NCBI RefSeq assembly: GCF_025698545.1
Contig: NC_068569.1
Coordinates: 16,678,001 to 16,742,000, forward strand
DNA from: Gossypium raimondii
Lineage: Eukaryota > Streptophyta > Magnoliopsida > Malvales > Malvaceae
DNA length: 64,000 nt
Reading direction: 5' to 3'
A program made the position numbers and the translations under genes. Position 1 is the first letter of the stretch. The number at the start of each line of letters is the position of its first letter. The notes under the pieces were generated by a model. It was given only the letters and a program-made list of their open reading frames with translations, did not search any database and had not been told where the DNA came from. Positions 46,961 through 59,845 of the stretch are shown piece after piece.

Positions 46961-47806
46961 GGGTAAATTACACAGATAGTCACTTGATTATAAGTTTTTT
47001 TTTCATTTTAGGCACCCAAAATAAAATGTTTACAATTTAAGCACCTACGTTAAATAGTTTGGTCATTTTAGTTACTCCCATAAAAATCACAAATGGAAAA
47101 TTGATATGACAGTTAAAAATCAGTATAATAACAAACTTAGCCTCAACTTTTCATAATTTTAAAAATTAACCTTCAATTTTCATATAATCTTAATTTGATC
47201 CTAATTCTAAAAGTTCAAAGAAATATATAAAAATACATAAATATTTTCAAAAAATAAATAAAAGTAAATATTTAAAAAACATAATAATAAATTTAAATTT
47301 TATTTTAATATTTATATTAAATAAAATAAAAATCCCCCATCACCGTCCCCGAGCCGGTCTCCCCTCCCCTCACCCCACCACTGTGGGGTGGGGAGAGGGA
47401 CCAGATGAGAGAATTTTTATTTTATTTAATATCAATATATTTATATTTATTAATATTAATATTAATATTAATATAAAATTTAAATTTATTATTATATTTT
47501 TAAAATATTTATGTATTTTTATATGTTTCTTTGATTTTTTAGAATTAGGATCAAATTAAGACTTGTAAATTTTGAGGGTTGATTTTTAAAATTATGACTA
47601 AATTGATATAATATGTAAAATTCGAGGCTAAATTTGTTATTATACTAATTTTTTTAACTACCATTTGAGGTTATCGTTTTTTATTTTAACGAGAATGAGC
47701 AAAACGATCGAACTATGTAACGTGGGTGCTTAAATTGTAAAATTTTTGTTTAGACACCTAAAATGAAAATTTTTTATAATTGAGTGACTATTTATGAAAT
47801 TTACCC
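46961..47806. mobile_element. Fold-back MITE, Mutator-like (GGGTAAATT..AATTTACCC)
   Basis: The element is one long imperfect palindrome of 846 bp. The outer arms pair over about 200 bp (GGGTAAATTACACAGATAGT against ACTATTTATGAAATTTACCC), the inner arms are AT-rich, and the centre at about 47387 is GC-rich (CCTCACCCCACCACTGTGGGG). Flanks AATCTAAAA and AAACTAAAA form a 9-bp target duplication with one mismatch, which suggests Mutator-type transposition. There is no coding capacity. Confidence 0.8.
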
Positions 47807-48294
47807 AAACTAAAAAACAATTAAAAAAAAGTTCTTATCAACTTTTTTTTAATGAAAACAAATTAGATACGTTCATTTTAGTGGACACATGTTTTTTGGT
47901 ATAAGAGTGTTTTTAGAGTGAATACCAACCTTTTTCTCTTTATGGTGATTTGAAAAGGTAAAAGCATTTCATAAATGGCCAACATGGCGTCATCTACAAC
48001 GCCGGATGATAAGAAGCGTTTTATAGCATCAATTTCTTCACAAACAAATATCAATTAAACCTAACATAAACTTTGAAAGCATGTCAACGATGTATTCAGA
48101 ACCAAATTAATTTATATAAAAGAGAGGTTCAATGAAATTAAACGAACTTACAAGAAGTATAAAAAACACTATAAAAACCAAAAGCGTAGCTTAATATAAA
48201 AAGTTCAAAACTTCAATCCTAATAGACTAATATAGGCCAATGTTGATAAAAGGTGCCAGGTTACCCATATGCCCAATTCCAGTCTTTTTTGCAC
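47807..48294. other. 3' flank of the poly(A)-binding protein gene
   Basis: AT-rich spacer between the fold-back element and the PABP stop codon. It probably includes the PABP 3' UTR in its right part. Nothing else was seen. Confidence 0.4.
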
Positions 48295-51200
48295 TCAGGA
48301 CACAAGGTTATCATTCAGGGATAGTGAAGCCAATCGGTCTGCTGGATTGTTGGCCTGTTGCTGAGCAGCAACACTCAATACCTCCATGGCCTCGGCTACT
48401 TTTGCCTTCAAAGCTTCTGGTGACTCAAGGAGATGCAAAACCTCAGTTTGGTCCATTTCCAGAAGCATCCCTGTAACCTTGGCTGCAGAATCACGCTCCA
48501 ACCGTTCCACAAGGGGGTATAAGCTTTCACCAAGCATCTGCTCACAAGAAGCAATAAAAATATTAAGACCTCGAAGATAAATACTCCCCCCCCCCCCCGG
48601 CTCAATAAATAAATAAATAAATAAAAGCCACCAACTGCGAAAGAAAGAAAGAAATGGGACTTACCGTCCTTTGCTGTTCAGGCGTTGCATTTGCGAGAGC
48701 TGTAGCCAATGCTGGTACTGGCATAGGTTGCCCAACACCAGCATCGCGCATTGGCATGCCACCCATGTCATATGGAACAGAAAGCATGCCACCGGGAACA
48801 TTTGACATTGGACCCTCAGGCATCATACGACCAGGGGGGTAACGATAGACACGTCCCCTGGGCAGCATCTGAAACAAGCAGGATGAATAGTACAAACAAC
48901 TTCAGCCAAAGAATAAGCATAAACCGCAGGTTCATAAACATATGCATAAAGCTTACTTGCTGTTGCATCAATGGCAATGGTTGCTGAGTCTGTTGCACTG
49001 GACCAGCTCCTCGTCGTCCCCCTGGTCGCTGGCCCTGCTGACCTTGCTGTACCATAGGAACAAAGAAATTTGGCACAGGGGGTCCACCAGGCCTCATTTC
49101 GGGAACCAGTTGTTGTTGATAACCAAAACCAGCCTAGAATATATGGCATAAGGAAACAAGCATATTCATATTTCAACTGTCCTCAACAAAATCAAATCAC
49201 TCAAACATCCAAATGGGCAAGAATGCCACCTTATGAAGGAGGCCAAAAAGTGAAAACATGAAATCAAGCATATCAACTTAAGAGAATAGAAAAAGTGAAG
49301 ATATATTACTTGCGGAGGAATAATAGCTGGAGGTCCTTGCCCATATAAAAACTGTTGGCCAAGACCTGGAGCACCAGAAGGATACATTGGAATTCGAGGA
49401 GAGACAGAAGAAATAGCAAGTGGCCTCATCTGAGAAAACTGAGCCTAAATAACATGAAACTGAATTGTGAGACGACTAAAAGAAAAACAAACTGATTCAT
49501 AGAACTATCAAACTATGTTACTCAAACTCTCAAGTGCTGAGTGTTGGACACAGGTCGATACCCATGTCCATATGGGTTGGACAAGGATACTTTCAAGAAA
49601 AATAAAAAGACAAAGCAAAATAGCTTTCAGAAATACTTAATCTCAGATAACAGAAAACATTAGCTCAAGAATTTCAGAAATTTATAACACATTTCCTTTT
49701 ATTAAATTATAAAACAAGACTACAGTAAAAGCCAAATGATACTATGAAGAAATAAAAATTGTGCTACCAAAAAAAAACTGGATGGGCAAGAGATGGACAA
49801 GGAATCATCCTTAAAGGTGTTACCTGTAGCCTTGCTCTTCTCTCTTCTTTCCTCTGCGCAAGCGCCACATAAAGCGGTTTGCTAACAACCATTTTACCAT
49901 TCATCTCAGCAAGCTGTAGATGCAATACAAATGTACCTATTAGATTATGACCTCATATTTTAGATGACCACCCAAAGGATAAACAAATTCAAACTTACAG
50001 CACGAGATGCTTCTTCAGGGGTTGAGAAGGCCACAAACCCAGAGCCCTTACTAATTCCACTAGGATCACGCATAACCTGCAAAGTTGTGAAGGGAAAAGG
50101 AAAATAACTTTAATATAAAATTAGAAACAAGAAAACAGTAGCTAGCATCAACGATTAACCAACCAAGAATCATTTTACAAACCTTGCATGAAGTAATGGT
50201 ACCAAACTCAGAAAAAAGTTCCTTCAACGCTTCATCACCAATACCATCATCTAAGTTTTTAATGTATAAATTCAAACCCTGTAACTTATCAGCAGCTTCC
50301 TTCAAAGTCTGCTCATATTGGGCTTTTCGTTCATGCTCTCTTTCAGACTTTTTAAGGGCTTTTCCAACATACCACTCTTTTTCGTCCAACTTCTTTCCAT
50401 TAAGAGCTTCAACAGCTTTAGCAGCAGCATCAGCATCTTCAAAGTTGACAAATCCAAAACCCTTTGACTTCCCATCTGCATCCCTCATAACTACAGCACT
50501 AGTAATTTCACCATACTCGCCAAAGATTGTTTTTAAGTCTTCATCTGTCGTAGACTCGGAAAGATTTTTCACATAAACATTATTAAATTTAGTCTTATCT
50601 AGAGCACTGTCTCTTTCCTGCTTACGAAGGAAAGGTCCAACATAGACCTGCTTGTCATTAATCAACATGCCATTTAACTTATCAATAGCATTTTGAGCAG
50701 ATTCTTCATTGTCAAATTGTACAAAACCATAGCCTTTAGACTGGCCAAAACCATCAGTAGCAATCTTGCACGAAAGAATGTTGCCAAATGAAGAAAATGT
50801 ATCATGTAATGCTTTGTGGTCGATAGACTTGTCCAAGTTCTGCAGTCGAAATAAAAATCAAAGGATTAGGTAAACATTGGAAGCCAACTATATCACAAGG
50901 AGAAACCATGCATGCATGTGAATGGTCACAACAAATAGAAAGAAGAAGTCTGAGAAAGGATACTTGGCAAATATATTTTCATGAATACTGAGCATGGCTG
51001 CACAGATTTGAACAGGTAAGAGAAGGACTATTTGAATTTTGAGATTTCAGGAAAAAATAATAGCAGTGAGAGGAAGAAAAGGGGAAAAACAAATTCAGAA
51101 AGACTAAAAACAGATTAATACCTTGATAAATATGTTTGCAGCGCCACTCTTACGAAGACTAGGATCTCGCTGAGAATACATGATGCGAATAGGCTTGTTA

Positions 51201-51970
51201 TTCAGTGGAGTGAAATTAAGTAGATCCAATGCCCTAGCCGCTGTAGACAGGAAGAACAAAAGCGCACTGGTAATTAATTGAATAATTCAAAAGAATGAAA
51301 TTATAATTATCTAAAACACCAACTTGTCCTTTCAAAAGAAAAACCTGAACTTGAAAGAAATGAATCATAAAAAGTTAATTTCTAGCATACAAGTTCGATC
51401 CACTCTTGGGGAGTTGCAAACATGCATTCTATATCTAAAGACTACATACATTATGAGAAGTTCCAAAGCTTTAACCATATTTACATTTCCAATAAACATT
51501 AACAATTAACCATCAGCAAGAAATACCTAGATACTATAATACACTTAAACTTTGCAATTAAATTAGATTACAAAGTAATTACCAATAATGTTATACAATT
51601 ATAGTAATTGCAATAATATCTTTTCCAATAAAAACTCACAGTCGAGATGACTATCAAACATCTTTCAATTGTTGATTATTTAATAAAGAGCAAGTTTTTA
51701 AAGTTAAGTAGAAGTCTAACCATCACGAGGATTGTTATAGTTGACATAGCCGTAGCCGAGAGAGCGACCGGTAGCCAAGTCCCGACAAACTCTTACTGAG
51801 GCGACCTGAGCCACCTGGCTAAACGTTTGGAAGAGTTGCTCATCGGTAACGGAAGCATCAAGATCCCCAACATAGAGTGAAGTCAGCATAAACTGCGGTC
51901 CCCCAGGTCCGGGAGCAACGCAGTTTGGCCCGGAAACTGGCGCCTGGTACTGAACATGAATTTGCGCCAT
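48295..51970 (-). CDS. PABP: Cytoplasmic poly(A)-binding protein (PABP, PAB2/4/8 class)
   Basis: Nine coding exons join in frame: 51970-51721, 51240-51122, 50839-50183, 50076-49999, 49913-49824, 49444-49310, 49133-48957, 48868-48665 and 48537-48295. They give 650 residues. Four RRMs are present: RRM1 from [15 protein letters not shown]2 from ANIFIKNLDKSI, RRM3 from [12 protein letters not shown] and RRM4 from [12 protein letters not shown]. The RNP1 motifs GYGFVQF, GFGFVNF and GSGFVAF are intact, and RRM1 has GYGYVNY. A Pro/Gln/Gly-rich linker follows, then the C-terminal MLLE/PABC domain ([20 protein letters not shown]) that binds PAM2 peptides. It coats mRNA poly(A) tails and promotes translation and mRNA stability. 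Size and exon plan are normal. Intron 8 is only 127 bp and includes a 13-C run on the plus strand (13 G in the transcript). Confidence 0.96.
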
Positions 51971-53703
51971 TAAAAGAACCCTAATCCAACTCTTTTAGAT
52001 CCTTGTTTTTTATTTTTCAGTTTTTAAAAAAGTTTTTATTTCCCTATCCACTTGTTATTCAATCAAAACTGTAGAGAAAAGAAATAACACAGATTGATTC
52101 TCGAACTAAAAAAAAAGGAGATTTTTTTTGTGTGTGTGTTTGGGTAAAAGAGGAAAGGAAGATATCAAATAAGGATAAAATCGTCAGAGATCAGGGGTTG
52201 AACGGAACGATAGATGACGACGACGAAGAAGAGAAGAGGAATTTATGAAAAATTTTAGGATTTCATTTATAAGTAACAAAAAAGGGTAGGGCAGAACGAA
52301 CTGCACCGCACCAGTAAAGAAGCAACCGTGTCGCTTTTATAGGTAGGAAGGTTTTGAAGAAACCCTACCACGATTCAGGATGGTAATCTCTACTGTCAGA
52401 TGTTTTTATGCTAAAAAACCTAACTGTCTGATGCTGGTGGCAAAATCAGGTCTTTGCGTGATAATTGGGCAGTTAGATGACACTTGGCAGTGTCAGTAGT
52501 CAAAGGTTGCATCAAGTTTCTCTTCTTTCTTTCCCTAGGGGAATATATCTTTTTACGTCATCAATGAATTAAATTTCTTTACCTGTAATTTTAGTTTTAA
52601 TCTTACACCGCTGGATTTTTACTCCATTATTTCCTTCTTGTGGATTGTATCGGTCTAGTTAGCACCCATCTTCCTAACTTACGCTCTACCTTTCTTACCA
52701 ATTTGTTGTTAGTAGTGTAAATTAAACATTGATGTTGTTAAGTTAGTGGAGCTAGAATTTAAAAATACGTAATCGATTTGGTAATTATTAAATCGAGTTT
52801 GAGTTATTGGTCAAATCGAATTCAAATTTACTAACATTCGATTCAATTAGCTCACAATTTTTATTGAACATTTTACTTTTGATATATATATATATAATTA
52901 TTTTAAATTATTGCTATTGATATATATTATTAACTCTAGGCTTAACTAGTAAGCTAAGTTCGAACTTAAATATAATTGATAAATGTTCAATCAAGTTTCG
53001 AATTTCGAATTTAGCTCGACAATATTCGAACTCAGCTCGATTAGATTGGATCCCTAGATGTTTAATGATCCTGAGTATGCATAAATGCAGCTGGTGCCAG
53101 ATAGTTAATCTTTTTATTATATTTTTTTATTTTTGGAATTTTAAAAATGAATTTATAACATTTTATATTTATAATTTTATTTGAATATTCTATTTATCTT
53201 TTAATCAAGATATTGACATGATGCATATAATTTGAGTATTAAATTTATTTTTAAAATTAAGATCATATGGATAAAATGTGGAAACATTCCAAGGAACATG
53301 TTATTATTCCAAATAAGAAGCGTCAACATTCCATTAATTATTTAATGAATGAGTGATTAAAGTATCAATAATTAATGATAAAATAGATATACTTTTATAT
53401 GATTTTCTATTTTTTACGAGAGTTTTAAAAAAACGTGTGTGTTTTAACTACCATTCATAATGTTTATATTTAAAAGTTTGTCTCATTCCTTTTAATTATA
53501 TTATGTGAGAAAATTAGTTAAAATATATTTATAAAAGTTATATAGAAATGAATTAGATTTTAATTGAAAAGACAAAATTTAAGCTACGGGAGATTCGGTG
53601 TCATAGTATCAAGTCCTGTTATTTTTTATTTATTATAGTTTTAGATTGTATTTTATAAATATTATATAAAATATTAAAATATATATTTTTATAGTAATAT
53701 TTA
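51971..53703. other. PABP promoter and AT-rich intergenic DNA
   Basis: The first 350 bases hold the purine-rich leader and promoter of the PABP gene. Further right the DNA is AT-rich; around 52750-53060 repeated AATTCGA/TCGAATT motifs resemble the interior of the hAT-like MITE at 2051-2735, so a decayed copy of that family may lie here. No gene was seen. Confidence 0.4.
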
Positions 53704-54369
53704 AGGTAAATTACACCATCAGTTACTCAATTTTGATGCAACTGATAAAACAATCACTCTGGTTACAATTCAGTCACTTAACTTTCAAAAAATAACAAAA
53801 CAATCACTACCATTATAAAAAAGTGACAAATCAGTCACCTGTTAACATTTTCCGTCACTAACATAATCTTGGGATTTTGAAGGCCTATTGAGAAATCTGA
53901 AGTGAGATTTGAGAAGAGGCAAAGAGAAGCCATTTGGTGATGACGGTTGGCCAAAGAAGGCTATGAACGACGGCGATTAAAGTTAAGGAAAAAGGAAAAA
54001 AAAAAAGAGAGGAGAAGAAGAGAAGAAAAATAAAAGGGATAGAGATTCAAAAGATAGCTACGAACTGAATGGTGGCTCCACCTTGGAGGAATAAAACGAC
54101 CATAGCTAAGGTATCTTCATTTCTCTTCTTCTTTTCTACTGCCCAGCTAGGGCTATAGGGCTATTTAAATGACAGCCAACCCTCAAACTGGCCAGTTAAT
54201 GACAGTAAAGAGTCCATAAAATGCCATGTCACTTTTCCGTTAGTCTATAACGGAAAAGGGTTAAAATAATTGTTTTTTTATTTTTTAAAAGTTGAGTGAC
54301 TGAATTGAAATCAAAATGATTGTTTCGCAAGTTGCATCAAAATTGAGTAATTGTTGGTGTAATTTACCC
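53704..54369. mobile_element. Mutator-like MITE (AGGTAAATT..AATTTACCC) with 9-bp target duplication
   Basis: Inverted repeats of about 115 bp pair the two ends: left GTAAATTACACCATCAGTTA, right inverse GTAAATTACACCAACAATTA, continuing into ACTCAATTTTGATGCAACT. It is flanked by perfect 9-bp repeats TAATATTTA at 53695-53703 and 54370-54378. It is 666 bp, with no transposase. The terminal bases match those of the fold-back element at 46961-47806, so both probably used the same Mutator-like transposase. Confidence 0.88.
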
Positions 54370-54469
54370 TAATATTTATTATTTTTCTAGATAGTTGGAT
54401 TGAAATATTATCCCATTAATTTGTGAGGTTTTTATATGGTGAATAAGTAGAAGGGCTAAGCCTTAAGGA

Positions 54470-55215
54470 CTAAGAAGTAGATAGAAACAAAGCGGTTACT
54501 AGTAACACCCCATTTATCTCTTAGTAAGACATGCATGATCCCAACGAGAGGCTGGACAAACTCTTGTAGAATAAGCTCTACAGTAGTGGACATATGCGTC
54601 GTGAAGTCTGCTACGTGATTAGCCTCACTAAAGACAAGGTATTACTGGACCTCCCACTCTTTTTTGCACAACTGAATAATGTTGCGCGCCAAAGGAGCAT
54701 GAACACCCTCTCCACTTATGTTCTTTATCAAATGAATAGCTAAAGACCTGTCACTCTCAAGCAAAACCTTCATGTATCCCTCTCGCCAAGCTATCAACAA
54801 CCTGTTATGAATCGCCCATAGTTCTGCTCTAATCGCAGAGCAAACACTAACCCGTCGACAGTATCCACGGATCCAACCACCCTCAGCATCTCGAAGAAGT
54901 CCAGTTGCAATAGTGTCGAAGGCCTCCAAATGAAGCTTCATCAGCGTTAATTTTTATTCAGTTTTGTTGCGGTGCCGTCCAGCCGATTTGCCTCCATTCC
55001 GTCTGCCTAGAATGTTCGTCATCCAGTTGAATACCTGTGAAGTTTTCAGCCCAGGTAAGACTTCCTATTAAGTAAAGCCATTGACGAACTACTGTCTCCC
55101 TGAAAAATAAATTCATTTATATCCTTCCAAATGTTCCAACACACCATGGAAAAAGAACATTCCACTCAATACTAGCAGTCATAATTGAGTCATTCCACGA
55201 GATCAAGATTAAAGA
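54470..55215 (-). pseudogene. LINE-type RNase H domain remnant
   Basis: On the minus strand the frame 54941-54642 gives an RNase H-like fold as in plant non-LTR elements (GLLRDAEGGWIRGYC, SAIRAELWAIHNRLL, LLESDRSLAIHLI). After a stop the frame continues to EANHVADF and a PLVGIMHVLL tail. Upstream, in a shifted frame, WTAPQQN and KINADEASFGG fit the usual start of this domain, and WNIWKDINEFIFQG the linker before it. At least two stops and a frameshift make it dead. The reverse transcriptase and endonuclease parts are absent. Confidence 0.75.
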
Positions 55216-57764
55216 ATCTGTACAACGGATGATAACCAACATTCTAAATTTTTAATCATTTTGGAGTAGCTATCACATTCATCGCAAAGCTAGTGTCGGA
55301 GACAAAGGGTGAACATCCGAAGAAATTCAAGCATTAATTACTGGACATTTAGAATAAGAAACTAAGAATGAACTGACAAATACAACCATAAAAAATATAA
55401 AAAAGAAAAAGAACTCCAAGAGAAGACCAAGTGGAAGCTTGCAACAAAGAGAAAGAAAACGAAATTAAAAAAAGAAAAAAAAGTGAACATATTCAGTTTC
55501 TGGTTAAGGTTGGTTTTGAGGCCTCGGGTGTCATCTTAGAAATCTGAACGGTGAGAATGTAGAAGAGGTTGAGGAGAACAAACTACCTTTGAATCGAACT
55601 GATTCAACAGTCGAACTTTGATATCAGGCAGGGAGAAATTCAAATGTTTAAGCACAAATTATTCGTGTAGTTAATGGCAATTTTTAGAGAATCCAACTCC
55701 GAATTCATGTTTAAAAGGTCAAAAAGAGATTGGAAGAGTTTCGAAGTTTTCCAACCACCGTCGGAGGTGGTAAACATGATGGTCCGACGTTAATTTTTAG
55801 GTTAATGGTTGTTGTTTTCTAGGTTGTTTGAGGGAAAGGCATGGAGAAATCTAAGAGAGACAGAAGTGAAAAAGAGAAAACTAAAGAAAAAAAAAGTTTT
55901 TGTGGCATTTAATTAGAAACTTGAAAGAAAATTGAAGAGAAATTACGGTGGTGAGGGTTGTGGGATAAATTGAGATAGTTAGTAATGTTTTTTTTAAATC
56001 AAATCGGTGGTAAAATTGTTTAGTTTATAGGTATATCAGTTTGATTGATTTAATTTATTCTATTAAAAAAATTGGTTTATTCAGTTCTCAAATCAACCGA
56101 TCCGAATTGATCTCTCAATCTATTCCTGAATTGATTGGCTAGTCTAGTTCGATTGAAATAAGGGTTGAGAGATATTCATACTTTTTTCAAAAGATTGAAG
56201 ATAACTTATTTTCTTGTTTTTAATAATAATTTTAAAGAACGTTTATTTTTTTCTATTTTTAATTTTTATTTGAATATTTTATTTTGACATGAGAGATAGT
56301 TCATTTTTTTTCAAAAATTGAAGATGATTTATTTTCTCTTTTAATAATAATTTTAAAGAATGCTTATTTTTTCTATTTTTAATTTTTATTTAAATTTTTA
56401 TTTTAAATTATTTTATTGACATGACATATAAAATAAAATAAATTGCTACATTAATTATTAGTATTGATAGTAATTAGTTAACTAACTAAAAAAAGGCAAA
56501 GTGATTAACGATATAAAAAAATTTCAAAGGTTAGGGGAGGATTTGGCATTATGCCCCCAAAAAACAAACAAACTACAAACTGGGTCAAATTCTTAAAAAT
56601 ATCAAATTAAAAGCAGATGTGCGGTCAGATCTGAACTGCTGGGCGTTTGCACACCTAAGTAACGGTCCAACATTCTAGCTGAGTCCATGTAACAAGACCC
56701 GTGAGGTATGGTTCTGTAATATTTTCAGGATTGAGCCAGTTGGCTCCTTTGGGCTCTTTAGACTTCCAGCAAACTGTTCCCTTTCCCATTAACTATTTCT
56801 GGTGTGATTTTCAGCTCATGTTTCATGTTCAATTAATTATTTATTTGATTTAAATAGTAGAAATTTAAAAGTTAAAATATATTCTAAATTTTTATATTTT
56901 TTAAATTTAAATTTAAATTTTTTATTTTTATTTTTGATAATTTAATACATTTACTTTTCATTTTTAAAAAATTAAATTTTATTTTTACCATCGTTTAAAT
57001 TTTTATATTAAATTTATTGATTTGACATTTTAAAATTTAAAAAACAATTCATTCAGTAATCATTTAATAAAATATTACGTTAAATATGCTTATGTGGATT
57101 TTTTTCTTAAAATACTCATTTCAACTCATCATGGTAAAATACAAACTTTTGTTGGAATAACGATCTCATAAAAAATTGATGTAAACATTTTAATCGAAAT
57201 AGTTAGCATCCTTAATTATTTCGATTAAAATGATGACGTGAATTTCTCTTAAAAAACTATTCTAACACACAAAATAAAATTATAACAAATTAAAATATAA
57301 TTATTAAATTCTAAATTTAAATATAATATAGCAAAAGAATCATAACCATAATTTGACTTCAAATAATTTATACCTATAATAATCCTTTATCATTTGATTG
57401 AATTTTAATGATATTATAAATATAGATAAACAAAGTAATAATAATTAAAGTGAATGAATTAAATATCTCAAAATTAAAATTTAACCACTATCTAAAAAAA
57501 GCAAATGAATACAAGATAAAATTATAAAATTTGAAAGAGTCAAAATTAAAAAATGTGAGTTAAAAAGTTTAAATTAATTTATTATTTTTTTATAGTAATG
57601 AATAATATAATTATTTTATTTAATAAAAAGCTAAAAAAAACCTTAAATTTAATGTTATAATTTTTAAAGGAGCCTAAAAGTAATTCTCCCATTCAGCCAA
57701 GACACCGGCAAGGCAATGGTCCCTTGCCATGAAAAGGTAGAAGTAAATGTATTTAAAATTAAAA

Positions 57765-57860
57765 TTAAAATCTCTTGGTCCAATGGTAATTGTAGGTATG
57801 AAAGTTTGGGTTCGATCTCAATCAACCTCATTCTTCTCCCTTAATTATATAAAAAGTAAA
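57765..57860 (+). repeat. SINE-like fragment with tRNA-type A/B boxes
   Basis: CTTGGTCCAATGGTAATTG resembles a tRNA A box, and GGGTTCGATCTC about 35 bases later resembles a B box. This is the internal RNA polymerase III promoter layout of plant SINEs. The 3' part ends in T/A-rich sequence. Only the layout supports this. Confidence 0.35.
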
Positions 57861-57914
57861 AATAAAACTTTACGAGAAACTTATATATAATATATTTTAT
57901 ATTATCGATTAAGT

Positions 57915-58345
57915 TTTAGTTTAGTTGACATTATTACTATTGTGATATTAAAGATGATACCGGTTCAAGTGTGTTTAAATACGTTTTCTACTTCATTAAA
58001 TATATTTTAGTTAATTTTAATTTTAATTATAAAATATATTTAAAGTTATAAAAAATGTTAAGTTAGAAAAGATCTTTTAAGTTAGATTTAACTTTGGAAA
58101 AGTAATTTCTTTTATTATTATTTACGTTTGGCTTGAGTAAGGAAAACAAATAAATTTAGATATTGTATTCTTTTATAAATACTAAAAAATTATTAATTTT
58201 ATAACAAAATAAAAGTTAAATCATTGATTGAATCTTAGTTCGCTTAGCATAGACATTGTTGGCAAAATAGTTTGACATGGATTCGAGTGCGATAAAATAC
58301 GTTTATCCTCTTATTTAAGGATTGAAAAAGATTATGGATAATTCT
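57915..58345. repeat. Two related short dispersed repeats with GGTTCAAG/GGATTCGAGTGC box
   Basis: At about 57918-58000 (TTTAGTTGACATTATTACTA, then CGGTTCAAGTGTG, then TACGTTTTCTACTT) and about 58233-58345 (TTGGCAAAATAGTTTGACAT, then GGATTCGAGTGCG, then TACGTTTATCCTC) two copies of one family align by eye. A third copy is at about 46510-46575. They may be SINE-derived. Confidence 0.4.
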
Positions 58346-59599
58346 AAACATTTTATAATAAAAAATACTTATCTTAAAAATTAAATTTATATTGTAAATA
58401 TCATAAGTAAAATTGCATGTGTAAAGTTGCATGCATAAAGTTTTATTATTAAAAAAATTATAATATTAAAAATAAATAAAATAGACATAGAACTTTTTAT
58501 AATTAAAAATATGTATTAGTTATTATAACAATTAAAGTTTGTTTTTGTTGTGAATATATAATGAAAAACATTAATATCATAATTGATGTAAGTATATATT
58601 CATTTAATTGATTAAAAATTAATGTAATATAGATTTTAAAGTAATAAATTTGTTATAACCATCATGAGTCCCTTACACGCGTCCTTAACAGGCATCGATA
58701 TTATTGTGGATGACCTCAGTCCTCTTCAATTCAGCGTTGTCAGGGGTATTACGACTTTCAAGTTTCGATATCACGATACCCCCTTTTAAGTAATGTTTTC
58801 GCTCACATTCAAGCCTCCGATGACTCCTTACAACACTCAATTAATTAACCATTAGGTTCCTTATGGCATATTTGACCATTTTTGGGTCACAAAAGTGACA
58901 TAAAACGCATTGTTTCACCTATTAACGCAAAGAACGAAGGCTAAGTAAAAATACAACAAAATAAAACATATAAATTGCTCAAAAAACAAGCTCTTTAAGC
59001 ATAATGGAAAGCCTAATTTAACATATCAAATTATGACAAATCATGAAGATGACAAATTCATCTTCCCCTCCACTAAAATTTACTATTTATATTTTAATTA
59101 ATTGTATATTAAATTAATTAATCATGATTAATACTTTAATTAACCTTATTTTGTTCTTTAATCTTAATTAGATTAAATTAATTCTTCATCATCGACCACT
59201 AACATTAATAGAACAAGCTTTAATAAGCATTTCAAACCTTTGAATAATTACTATCTAAGTCCCTAAGTCTTTTTTAATTAAAACTCAATAACGACTGGAC
59301 TTTTACAATTTAGTCCCTAAGTTTTAATTAACTACTTTTTCAGCTAAATATGTAACACCCCTAACCCGTATCCGTCGTCGAAACAAGGTTACAGAGTATT
59401 ACCGGGGTTTACGTATCAATCAGACAGAAATTTCAAACGTTTCATTACATATCAATTTTCATAATAAAACCAATCAAAATCATATATATTGTCCCTTAAA
59501 CGAGCCCTTAAGGCCCGAAATAAGTATTAGAAACAAGTAGGGACTAAATCGGAAACTCAGAAAATTTTTCGGAAACATTTAAAATTTTCAAGAGTGCAG

Positions 59600-59845
59600 A
59601 GGTCACACAACCGTGTGGCCAGGCTGTGTGACTCACACGGTCAAGAGACATGCCCGTGTCTCAGGTCGTGTCCGTGTAACTCTTTGACTTGGGTTACACG
59701 GCCAAGTCACACGCCTATGTGCTAGGTTGTGTGAGCATACTGACTTACATTCTTAAGAAGATACAGGGGACACACGACCGTGTTACTTGGCCGTATGTGA
59801 CACACGGCTGAGACACACGCCCGTATCTCTACCCGTGTGGACGAA
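59600..59845. repeat. Cluster of CACACGG/CCGTGTG palindromic motifs in the LTR
   Basis: Within about 245 bp the motifs CACACGG, CCGTGTG and near variants (ACACGGCC, ACACGCC, CACACGACCGTGT) recur about fifteen times in both orientations. They make the stretch GC-richer than its surroundings and able to form many small hairpins. Similar motifs are familiar from cotton retrotransposon LTRs. Confidence 0.8.

Larger units (their letters stand above)
55216..58650. other. AT-rich repeat-derived DNA, no gene
   Basis: No coding frame of note was seen. Around 56170-56400 a phrase is duplicated (TGAAGATAACTTATTTTCTTG then TGAAGATGATTTATTTTCTC, each followed by a TTTTAATAATAATTTTAAAGAA block about 125 bp apart), an old tandem duplication. 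Short tRNA-promoter-like repeats lie at 57.77, 57.92 and 58.23 kb. Confidence 0.45.

Noticed and set aside
54642-54941. The RNase H frame as a functional host gene
   Set aside because: Continuations on both sides are separated by a stop and a frameshift, and the domain type is that of plant LINEs.
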